A stretch of 64,000 nucleotides of DNA from Chlorobiota bacterium (GCA_016868665.1 VGGK01000007.1:16995-80994); one strand, 5' to 3'; shown: positions 18,474 through 28,392, numbered from the stretch's first letter. The notes: generated by a model not told the origin, from the letters alone. Made by a program: numbers and translations.

Positions 18474-18525
18474 CCGCACGCTGTCTGCACGGACGGGGGA
18501 GCGGCAAAAAAATCGTCCGAAAACG

Positions 18526-18562
18526 ATAAAAGCCGGAGGACGGGCAGTCTTCCGGCTTTTAT
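18526..18562. terminator. Bidirectional intrinsic terminator
   Basis: A 12-bp arm ATAAAAGCCGGA (18526-18537) pairs with TCCGGCTTTTAT (18551-18562), giving A-tracts and T-tracts on both sides. It lies between the TPR gene and the convergent peroxiredoxin gene and can stop both transcripts. Confidence 0.85.
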
Positions 18563-18591
18563 CCTTATGATTTCCGGTTTTCCCCGGAGCA

Positions 18592-19263
18592 TCAAAGCGA
18601 CTTATGGCAGAACCACCAGTCATAACAGTCGTACTGCGACGGTCGTTTTTTCGCATCTTCGATGTTGTTTGCCGGTGGAATGATCACCCGATCCTTCAGG
18701 AGAGTGTTCTCCGGCCAGTTTGCAGGAATGGCAACCTTGTTGCTGTCCGAAACCTGCAGGGCCTTGACGGCACGCACGATCTCGTCGATGTTCCTGCCTA
18801 TCTCCTGCGGATAATAGAGGATCAGTCTGACCTTTCCTTCCGGATCGCCCACGAACACGGCGCGGACGGTATTGGAGCCCTTGCCGGGATGCAGCATGCC
18901 GAGCTGCATGGCGATGCGGTCATTGGCGGCAACAATGGGGAATGTGATTTCCGTATCGAGGTTATCCTTGATCCACTCAACCCATTTGATATGCGAAAAC
19001 ACCTGATCGACCGACATGCCCACGAGCTTGCACCCGAGCTTGTCGAAATCCGGCACGCGTTCCTGAAAAGCGTGGAACTCCGTCGTGCAGACCGGAGTGT
19101 AATCCGCCGGATGGCTGAAAAGCACGAACCACGAACCTTTGAGATCGCCCGGAATGTTCATCGGGCCATGGGTGGTCTGCACCTGCATTTCCGGAAAAGC
19201 GTCCCCGAGCAGCGGCATGCCTGCATCGCTGTAATAAAACTGGTCTTCGATATGATCTGACAT
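18592..19263 (-). CDS. Peroxiredoxin, archaeal-type Prx6 group
   Basis: A 223-residue thiol peroxidase reducing hydrogen peroxide or organic hydroperoxides. The peroxidatic Cys is C59 in [10 protein letters not shown]. Two further cysteines near the C terminus, C213 and C219 in [12 protein letters not shown], match the pattern of archaeal Prx6-type enzymes where a C-terminal Cys resolves the disulfide. ATG 19263 is preceded by AAGGAGGA at good distance, which fixes the start and excludes the longer frame. The gene is divergent from a Fur/PerR-type regulator, a classic arrangement for peroxide response. Confidence 0.94.
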   Translation of the reverse strand: MSDHIEDQFYYSDAGMPLLGDAFPEMQVQTTHGPMNIPGDLKGSWFVLFSHPADYTPVCTTEFHAFQERVPDFDKLGCKLVGMSVDQVFSHIKWVEWIKDNLDTEITFPIVAANDRIAMQLGMLHPGKGSNTVRAVFVGDPEGKVRLILYYPQEIGRNIDEIVRAVKALQVSDSNKVAIPANWPENTLLKDRVIIPPANNIEDAKKRPSQYDCYDWWFCHKSL

Positions 19264-19410
19264 GATTGCGATCCTCCTTGAATATTTTGTTAGGAAACAT
19301 GATTTACTGCTGTAATGCATTGCTGAATTATAGAAATATTCTTAAATAAGAACAAATCTTTTTTAGGTTTTTTTTATCTTTTGATAGAACAGGCGGTGCG
19401 GAATGCGAGT

Positions 19411-19425
19411 TCATAATTGTTATAT
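19411..19425. promoter_or_regulatory. Candidate PerR/Fur-type operator
   Basis: The 15-mer TCATAATTGTTATAT matches the Bacillus PerR box consensus TTATAATnATTATAA at most positions and has ATAA/TTAT arms. It lies between the divergent peroxiredoxin and Fur-family genes, 148 bp upstream of the former. The intergenic region is very AT-rich, so a chance match is possible. Confidence 0.4.
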
Positions 19426-19489
19426 TTGTAATGAGATTAAAATAATCCTGTTTTAAGCCCCCGAGAGCAGGAACAGTGTACAACACAAT

Positions 19490-19615
19490 GGGAAATTCCG
19501 GGAAGTGTGATGAGCTGCCGGAGCAGCGATAATGGATTCTGCATGCACGCGCATGATGATTTCGATTTCGGCCATCCAGGCAATCCGGTTGCTTAATAAC
19601 GTTCCAGAGGTTCCC
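19490..19615. repeat. Degenerate MITE-like repeat, copy A
   Basis: A 126-bp element beginning GGGAAATTCCGGGAAGTGTG and ending AACGTTCCAGAGGTTCCC. Its ends are imperfect inverted repeats, and the right half aligns with copies B (58360) and C (63067): GATTTCGAtttCGGcCA, then GCAATCCGG and TAATAACGTT. Shorter than copy C because part of the left half is missing. It fills the space just upstream of the Fur-family gene, so that gene's promoter may lie in or beside it. Confidence 0.6.
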
Positions 19616-19646
19616 GCAATGCTATGAACAGATGGAGGATCAGGTT

Positions 19647-20141
19647 ATGGCAGAAGTAGACATAGTTCAGGGCGATCTCGAGCGTTTTTTTGCCTTCTGC
19701 AGGGAGCGCAATCTGAAGATAACGCCTCAGAGGACGGCGATTTACTCTCTTCTGAAGGGATGTCCCGATCATCCTTCGGCAGATTACGTCTATCGCCGGA
19801 TCAGAAAAGACTTTCCCGGTATTTCCTTTGAGACCGTCAACCGCACTCTTCTTACGTTTGCGGCGGTGGGACTTATAGCCATAGTGGAGTCGACGACTGG
19901 CGTCAGGCGGTTCGACCCCGATACGGAAAGCCACCATCATATTCATTGCGTGAGGTGCGGCCGGATTTTCGATTTCAGGCATGAGGGCTATGACGGGATT
20001 TCAATTCCTGAAAATCTTTCCGAAGAGTTCACGGTAATCGACAAGCGCGTTGTGCTGCATGTCATCTGCCCTGAGTGCAGAAACCAGAATGAGGCTCACG
20101 AAAGCTCCGATCATGCCGGTTACCGGATGACAACCTCGTGA
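19647..20141 (+). CDS. Fur-family transcriptional regulator (PerR-like)
   Basis: A 164-residue ferric-uptake-regulator family repressor. The winged helix lies at about 20-90 (LKITPQRTAIYSLL, recognition part ETVNRTLLTFAAVG). The metal-binding dimerisation domain has HHHIHCVRCGRIFDF and CPEC, whose C101-C104/C141-C144 pairs form the structural zinc site. PerR-like function is inferred from its divergent position to a peroxiredoxin. The frame opens at ATG 19632, but GGAGG 8 bp before ATG 19647 favours that start. The tail after the CxxC is short and polar. Confidence 0.9.
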   Translation: MAEVDIVQGDLERFFAFCRERNLKITPQRTAIYSLLKGCPDHPSADYVYRRIRKDFPGISFETVNRTLLTFAAVGLIAIVESTTGVRRFDPDTESHHHIHCVRCGRIFDFRHEGYDGISIPENLSEEFTVIDKRVVLHVICPECRNQNEAHESSDHAGYRMTTS

Positions 20142-20163
20142 GCCTTGGTATTGCTTTGCTGCA

Positions 20164-20832
20164 TCAGTTCCTGATGCAGCGTACCGACAGCCCGAGAGAC
20201 TTGCTGCTGCTCACGCGGTAGACGGCGGAATAGGCGTTGAACAGCTGCCTGTGCCATGCCGCATAACCGTTGTTGTCCGTGGCGCTCCAGAAACTGGCAT
20301 TGGTGCCCAGAAGGTGAAAGTCCCCGTTGCTGCTCCGGTATCCTGCCGGAATTGCCGTAAAACCGCTGCTGTTGTCAGCTCCTACCACAGGAGCCTTCCA
20401 CAGCACCGTGGATTTCAGCTTTGTTCCTGACGCTTTCTCACCTCCTGTCGCTTCTACAAGCTGCTGCCATTCGGCATCCGACGGAATATGCCACCCCTGG
20501 GGAGCCAGACCTCTCGGATCGTTCACCGCATGCCAGTTGTAGAGTTTTCCGTATGTAACTCCGTTTTCGCTTCTGTTTTCGTAATAGCACCAGGCCCCCG
20601 TTTTCAGGCTGTTCCACAACAGGGGATCCTGCACCTGCGGAATCTCATCGCCGTTCCGGTAACGGGTAACGTCCAGATTATCTGTCATCCATACCTGATT
20701 GCCGATTGTAACTGAACGGATGGAGGCGGCAGGACTTCCTTTTTCTGCGGCTGAGGTGTAATAGTCGGGCATGAGCAGTGCGACAATCATGAAAACCACT
20801 GCCGGAACGCTGAATTTGTGGCTTCTTTTCAT
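20164..20832 (-). CDS. Secreted FISUMP-domain protein
   Basis: A 222-residue FISUMP-domain protein with an N-terminal signal sequence (MKRSHKFSVPAVVFMIVALL, through about residue 27). The domain fills the rest: SVTIGNQVWMTDNLDVTRYR, GAWCYYEN, YGKLYNWHAVNDPRG, GWHIPSDAEWQQLVE, FWSATDN and GLSVRCIRN. It is a clear paralogue of the partial gene at the left edge of the window. ATG 20832 was chosen because it opens the signal peptide; the longer frame runs into the divergent rnr region. A GCTGCATCAG hairpin covers its stop codon but lacks a T-tract. Function unknown. Confidence 0.88.
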   Translation of the reverse strand: MKRSHKFSVPAVVFMIVALLMPDYYTSAAEKGSPAASIRSVTIGNQVWMTDNLDVTRYRNGDEIPQVQDPLLWNSLKTGAWCYYENRSENGVTYGKLYNWHAVNDPRGLAPQGWHIPSDAEWQQLVEATGGEKASGTKLKSTVLWKAPVVGADNSSGFTAIPAGYRSSNGDFHLLGTNASFWSATDNNGYAAWHRQLFNAYSAVYRVSSSKSLGLSVRCIRN

Positions 20833-20951
20833 TATGTTAAGGTGTTTTGTTGGTTCCTGCAGGTTTTGTATTACAGGATTTCCAGTCATCCGTTGCAGGA
20901 AAGGACGAATGTGCCGATTACAGGTTAAGTACTAACGCGGAAAAGATTCTT

Positions 20952-23405
20952 ATGGTTTCTCGGAATGGCTGCCCACCGTTCCGAAGAGTCCCCGGCTCCG
21001 GCACGCAATACACATTTAAATTATTCAGAGTGGCAAGACAGCGTCATAACCGCAAGCCCGGAGCATCGGGAAAAAAGAGAAACAGGACCAATCCGACGCA
21101 GAGCGCGGACAGGGTCCGTCCGAACGACCACATCCTTATCAACGAATTTCTTTTCAAGAGGGGAGAAAGCTCTCTTGCCGCAGAAATCGTCAATTTTCTC
21201 TCAGACCACGAAGGCGAAAGGTTCAGGTCCGTGGAGCTTGCCAAAATCATGGGGTACACCGAATCCCGGCAGCTGCCCGGTTTCTGGTACGTGCTTCACA
21301 AACTGCAGGAAGACGGAACGGTAGACAAGGACTCCAACCGCTGTTACGGCATGCAGTGTCTCGAGCCTGCAACCTATGAAGACCTGCTGGAGCACACCAG
21401 ACAGTTTCCGGCTCCCGGCAAGGAGCAGTTCAGGGTCGACGGGACCTATACGGGAAAGCTTTCCACCCATCCCAACGGATACGGATTTATTGATGTGGAG
21501 GGTTTCGACGACGATATTTTCGTCAAATCCGGCGACATGAACTCAGCCATACACGGCGACGAAGTCGAGGTTGTCGTGACGACCGTGCCTGAAACCTACA
21601 CGACGAAATCAACTCCTCACCAGCGGTGCGAAGGCATCGTCGTCAATGTCGTAAGCCGTAAGCTCAGCACTATTGTCGGCACCCTTCACCGGGCGAACCG
21701 GAAGTTCACCCTCAAGGCCGACGACCGCAAGCTGCTGCCGGAAATCTCCATCCCCATCAAGCAGGCTGCCGGCGCGAAAGACGGTCAGAAAGTGCTGGCA
21801 GGTGATCTTGATTTCCGCAAGCCCGGCATCATACAGGCCAGGGTGCTCGAAGTGCTCGGCGCCGCAGGTGAGTCCCGGGTGGAAGTCAGCGCCATCGCCC
21901 GCAATCACGGCATCGACGAAACGTTTGACGAAGAGATTGTCCGCTTTGCCGAGTCCATCCAGGAAGGCATCGCCGGAGCCGACCTTGAAGGACGTCTCGA
22001 TATCCGGGACAAAACGGTGTTCACTATCGATCCGATAGACGCAAAGGATTTCGACGACGCTCTTTCGGTCGAACCGCTCGAAGACGGCCTGTACCGCATC
22101 GGCGTGCATATAGCCGACGTTTCGCACTATGTGCCCGAAAATTCGCTGCTTGACCGCGAAGCCATGAAACGGGCCACTTCGGTCTATCTGGTGGACCGCG
22201 TCATTCCCATGCTGCCCTCCAGGTTATCCGAACAGATCTGCAGCCTCAATCCCGGCGTGGACCGGATGGCCTTCAGCGTATTCTTTATCATGACGGAGAG
22301 CGGGGAAGTTAAGGAACACGAGTTCCATAAAACCGTTATCCATTCAAAGCGGCGTTTTACCTACGAGGATGTCCAGGATATCATCCTTAAAGGCGAAGGC
22401 GATTATGCCATGGAACTGCAGCTGCTCGAAAGCATCAGCGTCCGGCTCCGCGAAGAACGTTTCCGCCATGGCGGACTCGATTTCGAAACGGAGGAGGTTC
22501 GCTTCAGGCTCGGCAGCAAAGGCGAGCCTGTCGAAGTGATAAAAAAAGAGCGGCTGTCGAGCCACCGGCTCATAGAAGAGTTCATGCTGCTGGCGAACCG
22601 CAAGGTCGCAGAATATCTCACCAGAACCTTCCGCGAGCGCAAGAAGAGCGCGCAGCCGGTAATCTACCGGGTGCACGATTCTCCGCAGCAGGAGCGGGTC
22701 GTCATACTCGCAAACTTTGTCAGAAAGATCGGCTACACCCTGAAGCTGAACCGGGAGAAAACAGGTCCGGTGGTAACGGCCAAAGCTCTTCGCCAGCTGC
22801 TGCAGCAGGTGCATGGCACCAACGTGGAGTTTCTCGTCAACGAACTGGTGCTGCGCTGCATGTCGAAAGCCGTCTACACCGACGAAAACAGCGGCCATTA
22901 CGGACTCGGTTTTTCGCACTACACCCACTTCACATCGCCTATCCGCCGTTATCCCGACCTTGTCGTGCACCGGCTGCTCTTCGAATATGAGCATCTGCGC
23001 CGCAAGAAAAAGAAAATCAGCCCGAAACGCCTTGCCGAACTCGAAGAGAAGATCAGGATCGTCAGCCGCATCTCCAACGAGCGCGAAAAAAGCGCGGTCG
23101 AAGCCGAGCGCGAGTCCATCAAACTCAAGCAGGTCGAGTATATGGCCGGCCATCTCGGCAAGGTTTACCAGGGGGTAATTTCAGGAGCGACCGAATACGG
23201 CATCTACGTCAGGATGGTTGATTTTGCCATCGAAGGCCTCGTGCACATGCGCAACCTTACCGACGATTATTACGAGTATGACGAAACCACTTACTCCCTC
23301 ATCGGCAAACGCCGCAAGAAACGACTGCAGATCGGCCAGCGGGTGAAGGTGAAAGTGCATGCCGTCGATATGCAGCGGCGAACCATCGACCTTGTTATCG
23401 CATAG
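20952..23405 (+). CDS. rnr: Ribonuclease R
   Basis: A processive 3'-5' exoribonuclease that degrades structured RNA. In order there are a basic N-terminal tail, a winged-helix region, cold-shock-like OB domains ([20 protein letters not shown]), the RNB catalytic domain with the acidic cluster [17 protein letters not shown] and [11 protein letters not shown], and a C-terminal S1 domain ([17 protein letters not shown]). Total about 817 residues from ATG 20952. The start is uncertain: GTG 21030 (MARQRHNRK) is as good, and no Shine-Dalgarno site decides it. Divergent from the FISUMP gene. Confidence 0.93.
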   Translation: MVSRNGCPPFRRVPGSGTQYTFKLFRVARQRHNRKPGASGKKRNRTNPTQSADRVRPNDHILINEFLFKRGESSLAAEIVNFLSDHEGERFRSVELAKIMGYTESRQLPGFWYVLHKLQEDGTVDKDSNRCYGMQCLEPATYEDLLEHTRQFPAPGKEQFRVDGTYTGKLSTHPNGYGFIDVEGFDDDIFVKSGDMNSAIHGDEVEVVVTTVPETYTTKSTPHQRCEGIVVNVVSRKLSTIVGTLHRANRKFTLKADDRKLLPEISIPIKQAAGAKDGQKVLAGDLDFRKPGIIQARVLEVLGAAGESRVEVSAIARNHGIDETFDEEIVRFAESIQEGIAGADLEGRLDIRDKTVFTIDPIDAKDFDDALSVEPLEDGLYRIGVHIADVSHYVPENSLLDREAMKRATSVYLVDRVIPMLPSRLSEQICSLNPGVDRMAFSVFFIMTESGEVKEHEFHKTVIHSKRRFTYEDVQDIILKGEGDYAMELQLLESISVRLREERFRHGGLDFETEEVRFRLGSKGEPVEVIKKERLSSHRLIEEFMLLANRKVAEYLTRTFRERKKSAQPVIYRVHDSPQQERVVILANFVRKIGYTLKLNREKTGPVVTAKALRQLLQQVHGTNVEFLVNELVLRCMSKAVYTDENSGHYGLGFSHYTHFTSPIRRYPDLVVHRLLFEYEHLRRKKKKISPKRLAELEEKIRIVSRISNEREKSAVEAERESIKLKQVEYMAGHLGKVYQGVISGATEYGIYVRMVDFAIEGLVHMRNLTDDYYEYDETTYSLIGKRRKKRLQIGQRVKVKVHAVDMQRRTIDLVIA

Positions 23406-23447
23406 GTTTCTTCGAAAGCCCATCAATAGTGGCCTGGTTCTGCGGAA

Positions 23448-24161
23448 TCAGGCTATTGCCGCGATTTTCAGGAAATTCGTCATCAGAGAGATCCCGGTTC
23501 GGGTATACTCCTCCCTGATAGCCTCGAACTGTTCGCAGAGGATATCGCTTCCGGTGTTCTGAAGGTCGGGATCGAGCCTCGACCACTCCGCAAGCATTTC
23601 GGCAGTAAGTTCAAAATGGCACTGCAGCCCATAAGCGTTGGGCCCGACCCTGACAGCCTGGTTCCTGCAATGCCTGCCGACGCCGAGCAGCCGCATCGAT
23701 CCGGTTATGTCAACGGTTTCCCCGTGCAGCTGGAACACACGGAACGACTCCGGCATATTCCCGAACAACGGATCATTTATTCCTTCGCCTGTCAGTTCCA
23801 TGCGGTACGGGCTGTCTTCATGGTCGAAAAAGCCGATCTCCCTTACAGGGCTTGCCGTAACCAGGCCGCCGGCGGCTTTGACCATCACCTGCAACCCGAG
23901 GCATATGCCGAGGCAGGGCATTCCTGCCTGCAGGGCTCGCCCGGCCATGTCGAGCTCCATTTGCATGGCAGGAGTGTTGTCCTCGGCGCTTTGCGGCCCT
24001 CCGAGGATGACCAGAGCGTCGCAGGCAAGAGGATCGGGAATCGTATCGCCTCGCGAAATATCGCACACCGTATATGCGACGCAGTGCCTTTCAAGAACAG
24101 GTTCCAGCAGTCCCGGCCCTTCTCTGGCAATGTTCTTGACGATCAGGATGCGTTTACCCAT
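23448..24161 (-). CDS. Class I glutamine amidotransferase-like protein
   Basis: A 237-residue stand-alone class I glutamine amidotransferase domain related to the GuaA N-terminal domain. It has VILGGPQSAED, the nucleophile Cys in CLGICLGLQ (about residue 86) and the His-x-Glu partner in YGLQCHFELT. Single-domain members include gamma-glutamyl peptidases and enzymes that glutaminylate or deglutamylate small amines; the substrate here is unknown. Its ATG lies inside the last codons of the quorum-sensing kinase gene (8-bp overlap), so the two are co-transcribed and coupled, which makes a link to the signalling system worth considering. Confidence 0.87.
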   Translation of the reverse strand: MGKRILIVKNIAREGPGLLEPVLERHCVAYTVCDISRGDTIPDPLACDALVILGGPQSAEDNTPAMQMELDMAGRALQAGMPCLGICLGLQVMVKAAGGLVTASPVREIGFFDHEDSPYRMELTGEGINDPLFGNMPESFRVFQLHGETVDITGSMRLLGVGRHCRNQAVRVGPNAYGLQCHFELTAEMLAEWSRLDPDLQNTGSDILCEQFEAIREEYTRTGISLMTNFLKIAAIA

Positions 24162-26697
24162 CGATCACGTTGTTTTCGAGCATAGTTGTTATAGCACCAG
24201 AGGTATCGTTGAATGTCTGCCACAGTACGGCAAGCCACCGGTCGTTGTCCGGCCATCTGCCTTTTCTGGTGAATTCGTTAATATAACGGGTCAGCATATA
24301 CAGGCGGTTCGCTCCGCAGCTTCCCGAAGAGCCTTTCAGCGTATGGATGAGCATATCAACGCTCTTTATATCGTCTGAAGGTACTGCAGAGCCGAGTCTC
24401 TCCAGAATTTCCTTCGTGTCGTCAATATAGAGCCGCAGTATGCTCGTGACCAGCTCGTTGCCGCCTGTTTCCATCAGGCTGCTGATGATCGACCGGTCAA
24501 GGATTTTTTCTCCGGCGATAGTTTCCCAGAAGTTTTTCTCTTCAGGCTCCCTCCGTACTCCGTTCTGCCTGAGGCTGTCCGGCTCGATTCTGCAGGTAAG
24601 CCAGGCGGTTATGACCGAAATCAGTTCATCCCTGAATACCGGTTTACCGATATGATGGTTCATCCCTGCCGCCTTCGATCTGGCGATGTTTTCGGTATCG
24701 GTATTTCCGGTGATCGCGATGATCGGGATGGTATCGAACTTTCTGAATCGCCTGAACCGCTCACCCTTACGTATTTCGCGTGCTGCCTCCAGGCCGTTCA
24801 TGACCGGCATTTCCATATCCATAATAATGAGATCGTAGTCCTGCAGCTCGAGGCGTTCCAGAGCGATTTCGCCGTTTTCGGCCTGTCCGGTAAGGCAGCC
24901 GTAGTGCTCGAGAATCATACTCATGAACTTCCGGCTCGTTTCATTGTCGTCCACCAGCAGGATTCTGCTGCCGCAGATGGCATCCTCCAGTTCTGACGAT
25001 ATCGTCGACGTTTCCGAGAAGAAATACCGCTCGAAAACACCGACGATATCGGGTCTTCTGACCGGCTTCGAGAGAATTTCGTTCATCCCGCACTTCGCAG
25101 CGCGCATACGTGCTTCGGACTGGGGAAGTGCCGTTATGCCGATGACCGGGGTCTGCAGGTAATGCATGGCGAGCGAGGGCTCGATATTTTTTGCAGTTCT
25201 CAGCCGGGTTATTGCGCAATCGCCATTGAGTTCTGGCATTTCAAAGTCCATGAATATAAGGTCATAGCTACGGAGTGCAGCCATTTCCAGTGCCTGTTTG
25301 CCGTTCTCCGCCTCGTCGAAAGGACATTGCCATTCCGAAATATACTTCGCAAGCAGCAGACGGTTGCTCACCTGATCGTCAGCTATCAGGATCCTTTTGC
25401 TTTTCATGATCTCTTTTTTCAGATCGATCACCTTTTTCGAATGATAGGCGGGAAGCCTGATGGTGAACTCCGTCCAGCGGCCTTCTTCCGAGTCGCAGCT
25501 TATGTCGCCGCCAAAAGCCTGCAGCACTCTTTTGCAGAAAGAGAGTCCCAGTCCGTTTCCCCCGCTTTTCCCATAGGTGTAGAACCGGTCGAAAATCCTT
25601 GCCCTTTTCGTTGCCGGTATTCCCGGACCGTAATCCCTGAATCTGATGAAGTTGCAGGTACTTCCGCGTTCCGTCGTTATTTCGATTCTGAAGTCCGGAC
25701 GGCTCTTGTAATAGAGCGCATTTCTCATCAGGTTGAACAAAACATAGATGAACAGGTCCTTGTCGCCGAAAAAGTCGAAGTTGTCCGAGGATTTATCGGC
25801 AACAAGCATCTTGTCCTCAACGGAGCCGTAACCGTAACTGTTTATGGCCGTGTGAACAATGGTTTTAGCCGAATGCCTTCTGAAATTGTTGCTATCAACC
25901 GATCCATCCTGAAGGCTGGCCAGAATCGAATCGATGATTTTATTCCCCCTTCGTATCGTTGACGTACTTTCCTCGATGACATCGTGGATGTTGATCAGGC
26001 CGGAAAAGCTCAGATCGACTCTGCCATCCGAATCGCTGCTGTGTGGCTTGTTGGGCAGAATAGCCTGCAGCGAGCTCATGGCATGGGTTATTGAGCTGAG
26101 CGGATTTCTCATCTCATGGGCTATGCTGCCGCTGAGGCTCTGCAGAAGCGATACCCTGCTCTGGTGAGCGAGCTGTTTCCTGTGGTTGGCGATAATGCCG
26201 CCGGATACGGAGAAAAGGAAAATCGGGATGTATTCGGGAGTGAAGTATGCGTAAGATACCGAGCCATCAAGAAACAGTACCGTGGCATAGGCAGCAAGAA
26301 ATCCGGACAGGGTCATTATGAAGATGATCCTCCAGTCGAAGATGAACAGCGTCAGCAGAAATGTTCCGGCCATGAACGACATCGCCCACACCAGCGACCA
26401 TTCGTTCTTCAGCAACATGAAACTGAAAAAAAAGGGCATGACAATAAAAAGCGAAAGAAAGAAATAGACAGGAAACAGTTTCTGCCACCGTTGCGGCAGT
26501 TTCCGGTAGAACACCCATGGGAGAGATATGAACGCACAGAGAATCCTGAACGACAGGTTCTCATAAGGCTGCGGAAACATATAGGTCCAGATAATGTAAT
26601 AAACCGGATACCCGAGAATTCCGAACAGTCCGATAATGCCCAGATTCGGTTCTGCATGTTCGACAATATCTATGGCTTTCTGTTTCAGTTTCTGCAT
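24154..26697 (-). CDS. cqsS: CqsS-type alpha-hydroxyketone receptor: hybrid histidine kinase with two receivers and Hpt
   Basis: An 847-residue membrane kinase. Residues 1-170 form a six-helix sensor matching Vibrio CqsS as I remember it (HAEPNLGIIGLFGILGYP, WAMSFMAGTF at 104-113, YIPIFLF at 156-162). The kinase core has phosphoacceptor H194 in SIAHEMRNPLSS, N326 in the N box, GPGI and GNGLGLSF. Receiver 1 (about 433-555) has D440/D441, D484, T522, K544. Receiver 2 (about 577-700) has D583/D584, D627, T663, K685. A C-terminal Hpt domain has H785 in LIHTLKGSSG. It is divergent from cqsA. Vibrio CqsS, from memory, has one functional receiver and no Hpt. Family call is strong; the ligand is inferred. 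Confidence 0.93.
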   Translation of the reverse strand: MQKLKQKAIDIVEHAEPNLGIIGLFGILGYPVYYIIWTYMFPQPYENLSFRILCAFISLPWVFYRKLPQRWQKLFPVYFFLSLFIVMPFFFSFMLLKNEWSLVWAMSFMAGTFLLTLFIFDWRIIFIMTLSGFLAAYATVLFLDGSVSYAYFTPEYIPIFLFSVSGGIIANHRKQLAHQSRVSLLQSLSGSIAHEMRNPLSSITHAMSSLQAILPNKPHSSDSDGRVDLSFSGLINIHDVIEESTSTIRRGNKIIDSILASLQDGSVDSNNFRRHSAKTIVHTAINSYGYGSVEDKMLVADKSSDNFDFFGDKDLFIYVLFNLMRNALYYKSRPDFRIEITTERGSTCNFIRFRDYGPGIPATKRARIFDRFYTYGKSGGNGLGLSFCKRVLQAFGGDISCDSEEGRWTEFTIRLPAYHSKKVIDLKKEIMKSKRILIADDQVSNRLLLAKYISEWQCPFDEAENGKQALEMAALRSYDLIFMDFEMPELNGDCAITRLRTAKNIEPSLAMHYLQTPVIGITALPQSEARMRAAKCGMNEILSKPVRRPDIVGVFERYFFSETSTISSELEDAICGSRILLVDDNETSRKFMSMILEHYGCLTGQAENGEIALERLELQDYDLIIMDMEMPVMNGLEAAREIRKGERFRRFRKFDTIPIIAITGNTDTENIARSKAAGMNHHIGKPVFRDELISVITAWLTCRIEPDSLRQNGVRREPEEKNFWETIAGEKILDRSIISSLMETGGNELVTSILRLYIDDTKEILERLGSAVPSDDIKSVDMLIHTLKGSSGSCGANRLYMLTRYINEFTRKGRWPDNDRWLAVLWQTFNDTSGAITTMLENNVIDG

Positions 26698-27144
26698 TGG
26701 AAAAACATTACTGGCGACTTGACTGGTATTTTCAGTTATAAAGCCAAGGGGAAGGAATTCGGTGTATGTGTCATTACATGAACCGCTTCTGCCCGCAATC
26801 AGTTTCTCCCTGTAACTATATATAGTAATAAGGGAAAAAGCTCGCTGGTCCAGACCCGGTTCTCCTGCGTTTTCAATGCTTCTGATGCCTGTACCTGCGT
26901 TTTATTCCGGACTATGCGTCTCTTGACGCGCAATTCCATGGTATGGGCAGGAGCGTTCTTTTTCTGCAGAATATGGCTTTTCCGTAAATTATAACCGGAC
27001 ACAAACTGTCAGCATGGACCAGGTTATTTATCTTTACAGAAATGGTCGCCGAGCTTTTTCTGCGATTGCCATGGACGATTTCAGATGCCATAATTACAAT
27101 AATAATCACAGGAAGGGATTTGATCAAACATAAGGAGCGATACG
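26698..27144. promoter_or_regulatory. Shared upstream region of cqsS and cqsA
   Basis: 447 bp without a credible gene between the divergent receptor and synthase. It is more AT-rich than its flanks, with a CTATATATAG palindrome (26815-26824) and several AT-rich stretches that could be promoters. Two CCTGCGTTTT repeats lie about 27 bp apart around 26866-26905. I found no clear sigma-54 site, small-RNA terminator or operator. Regulation of the pair must act through this region. Confidence 0.5.
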
Positions 27145-28392
27145 ATGATCGGAAAAGATGGAAAAATACCGAATGCAGTCAACAACGGCCCGGAAGACCG
27201 CTTCATCCTCGCAGTTCCGGATTTTCTTGAAAAGCGGTTGAGTGCATTTGAAAAGGAATCCATTCATCCACGCTTCAACGGCAAACCTCTCGTTCTTGGC
27301 AGAAAACCCGGTACGGATGCCATTATTCTCCAGAGTAACGATTATCTGAATATTTCGATGCACCCCGATATTTCGCACGCCCAGATCGAAAAACTCGAGC
27401 AGACGGGGCAGGATATGGTGATGTCGGCGGTCTTTATGCATGACGGCAGCGACAAGGCGATTTTCGAAGCCGATATTGCCGGGTTCGCCGGATTCGAGAG
27501 CGCAATTCTCTGCCAATCCGGATGGGCTGCAAACGTAGGCCTCATGCAGGTTATCGCCGACAGCAGCACCCCGGTCTATATCGATTTTCTGACCCACATG
27601 TCCCTCTGGGAGGGAATAAAATCGGCAGGCGCGCCGTTTCATACCTTTCTGCACAACGATGCGGCACACCTTGAAAAACTCATCCAGCGTCACGGACAGG
27701 GCATCATTCTCGTGGATTCGCTTTACAGTACGACGGGAGACATAGCGCCGCTGGCCGATATCGTCGATATTGCGAACCGATACAACTGCATTTCCGTAGT
27801 CGACGAGTCGCACTCCCTCGGCACCCATGGTCCCGAGGGACGGGGCCTTGTGGCTGCTCTCGGTCTCACCGACAGGGTGCATTTCATCACCGGAAGTCTC
27901 GCAAAAGCTTTTGCCGGCAGGGCAGGCATCATTTTCTGCTCGAAGCGCTTTGCCCAATGCTATCCCTATATGGCTCATCCTGCAATATTCAGTTCCGCTC
28001 TCCTGCCGCACGAAATCGCCGGACTGGCGGCAACGCTGAAAATTATCAGAAAGGGCGACGACCGGCGAAAGAAACTGCATGAAAACGCCATGTACCTGCG
28101 TCAAGGTCTGTTTGATCTCGGATACGCGATCGTCAGCCAGTCGCAGATCATCTCTCTCGAACCCGGCACCGAGCCTGAAACCGAACTGCTCAGAGACGCA
28201 CTCGAGGAACGCAACGTATTCGGATCGGTGTTCTGCGCTCCGGCTACGCCGAAGAACAGAGCGCTCATGCGTTTTTCGCTGCACAGCGGACTTCGCAGAG
28301 AGGAACTCGACCATGTGCTAAGGGTCTGCGAAGAGATCAGGGACGATACAGGCATGTGGAACTGGAAATCGACAAAACGACGCAAAGTATGA
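27145..28392 (+). CDS. cqsA: CAI-1-type autoinducer synthase CqsA
   Basis: A 415-residue PLP-dependent alpha-oxoamine synthase. Vibrio CqsA condenses an acyl-CoA with SAM or 2-aminobutyrate to make 3-aminotridecenone/CAI-1 type signals. Specific resemblance to CqsA over BioF or [11 protein letters not shown] (61-68), [15 protein letters not shown] region (124-133), [13 protein letters not shown] (145-157), [17 protein letters not shown] (219-235), PLP lysine K254 in [22 protein letters not shown] and [11 protein letters not shown]. It is about 25 residues longer than the Vibrio enzyme, at the N terminus. AAGGAG 8 bp before ATG 27145 fixes the start. Its stop overlaps the GNAT gene as ATGA. 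Divergent from the cognate receptor. Confidence 0.93.
   Translation: MIGKDGKIPNAVNNGPEDRFILAVPDFLEKRLSAFEKESIHPRFNGKPLVLGRKPGTDAIILQSNDYLNISMHPDISHAQIEKLEQTGQDMVMSAVFMHDGSDKAIFEADIAGFAGFESAILCQSGWAANVGLMQVIADSSTPVYIDFLTHMSLWEGIKSAGAPFHTFLHNDAAHLEKLIQRHGQGIILVDSLYSTTGDIAPLADIVDIANRYNCISVVDESHSLGTHGPEGRGLVAALGLTDRVHFITGSLAKAFAGRAGIIFCSKRFAQCYPYMAHPAIFSSALLPHEIAGLAATLKIIRKGDDRRKKLHENAMYLRQGLFDLGYAIVSQSQIISLEPGTEPETELLRDALEERNVFGSVFCAPATPKNRALMRFSLHSGLRREELDHVLRVCEEIRDDTGMWNWKSTKRRKV

Noticed and set aside
20157..20180. Hairpin GCTGCATCAG/CTGATGCAGC as terminator between the Fur-family and FISUMP genes
   Set aside because: It includes the FISUMP stop codon and has no T-tract on either strand, so it was not listed as a terminator.
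26698..27144. A Qrr-like small RNA or sigma-54 promoter next to cqsS
   Set aside because: No hairpin with T-tract and no TGGCAC-N5-TTGC match was found.
27145..28392. Calling the PLP enzyme a biotin-pathway BioF or KBL
   Set aside because: The [18 protein letters not shown] and FSSALLPHE blocks and the divergent CqsS-like receptor fit CqsA; no biotin or threonine genes are near.
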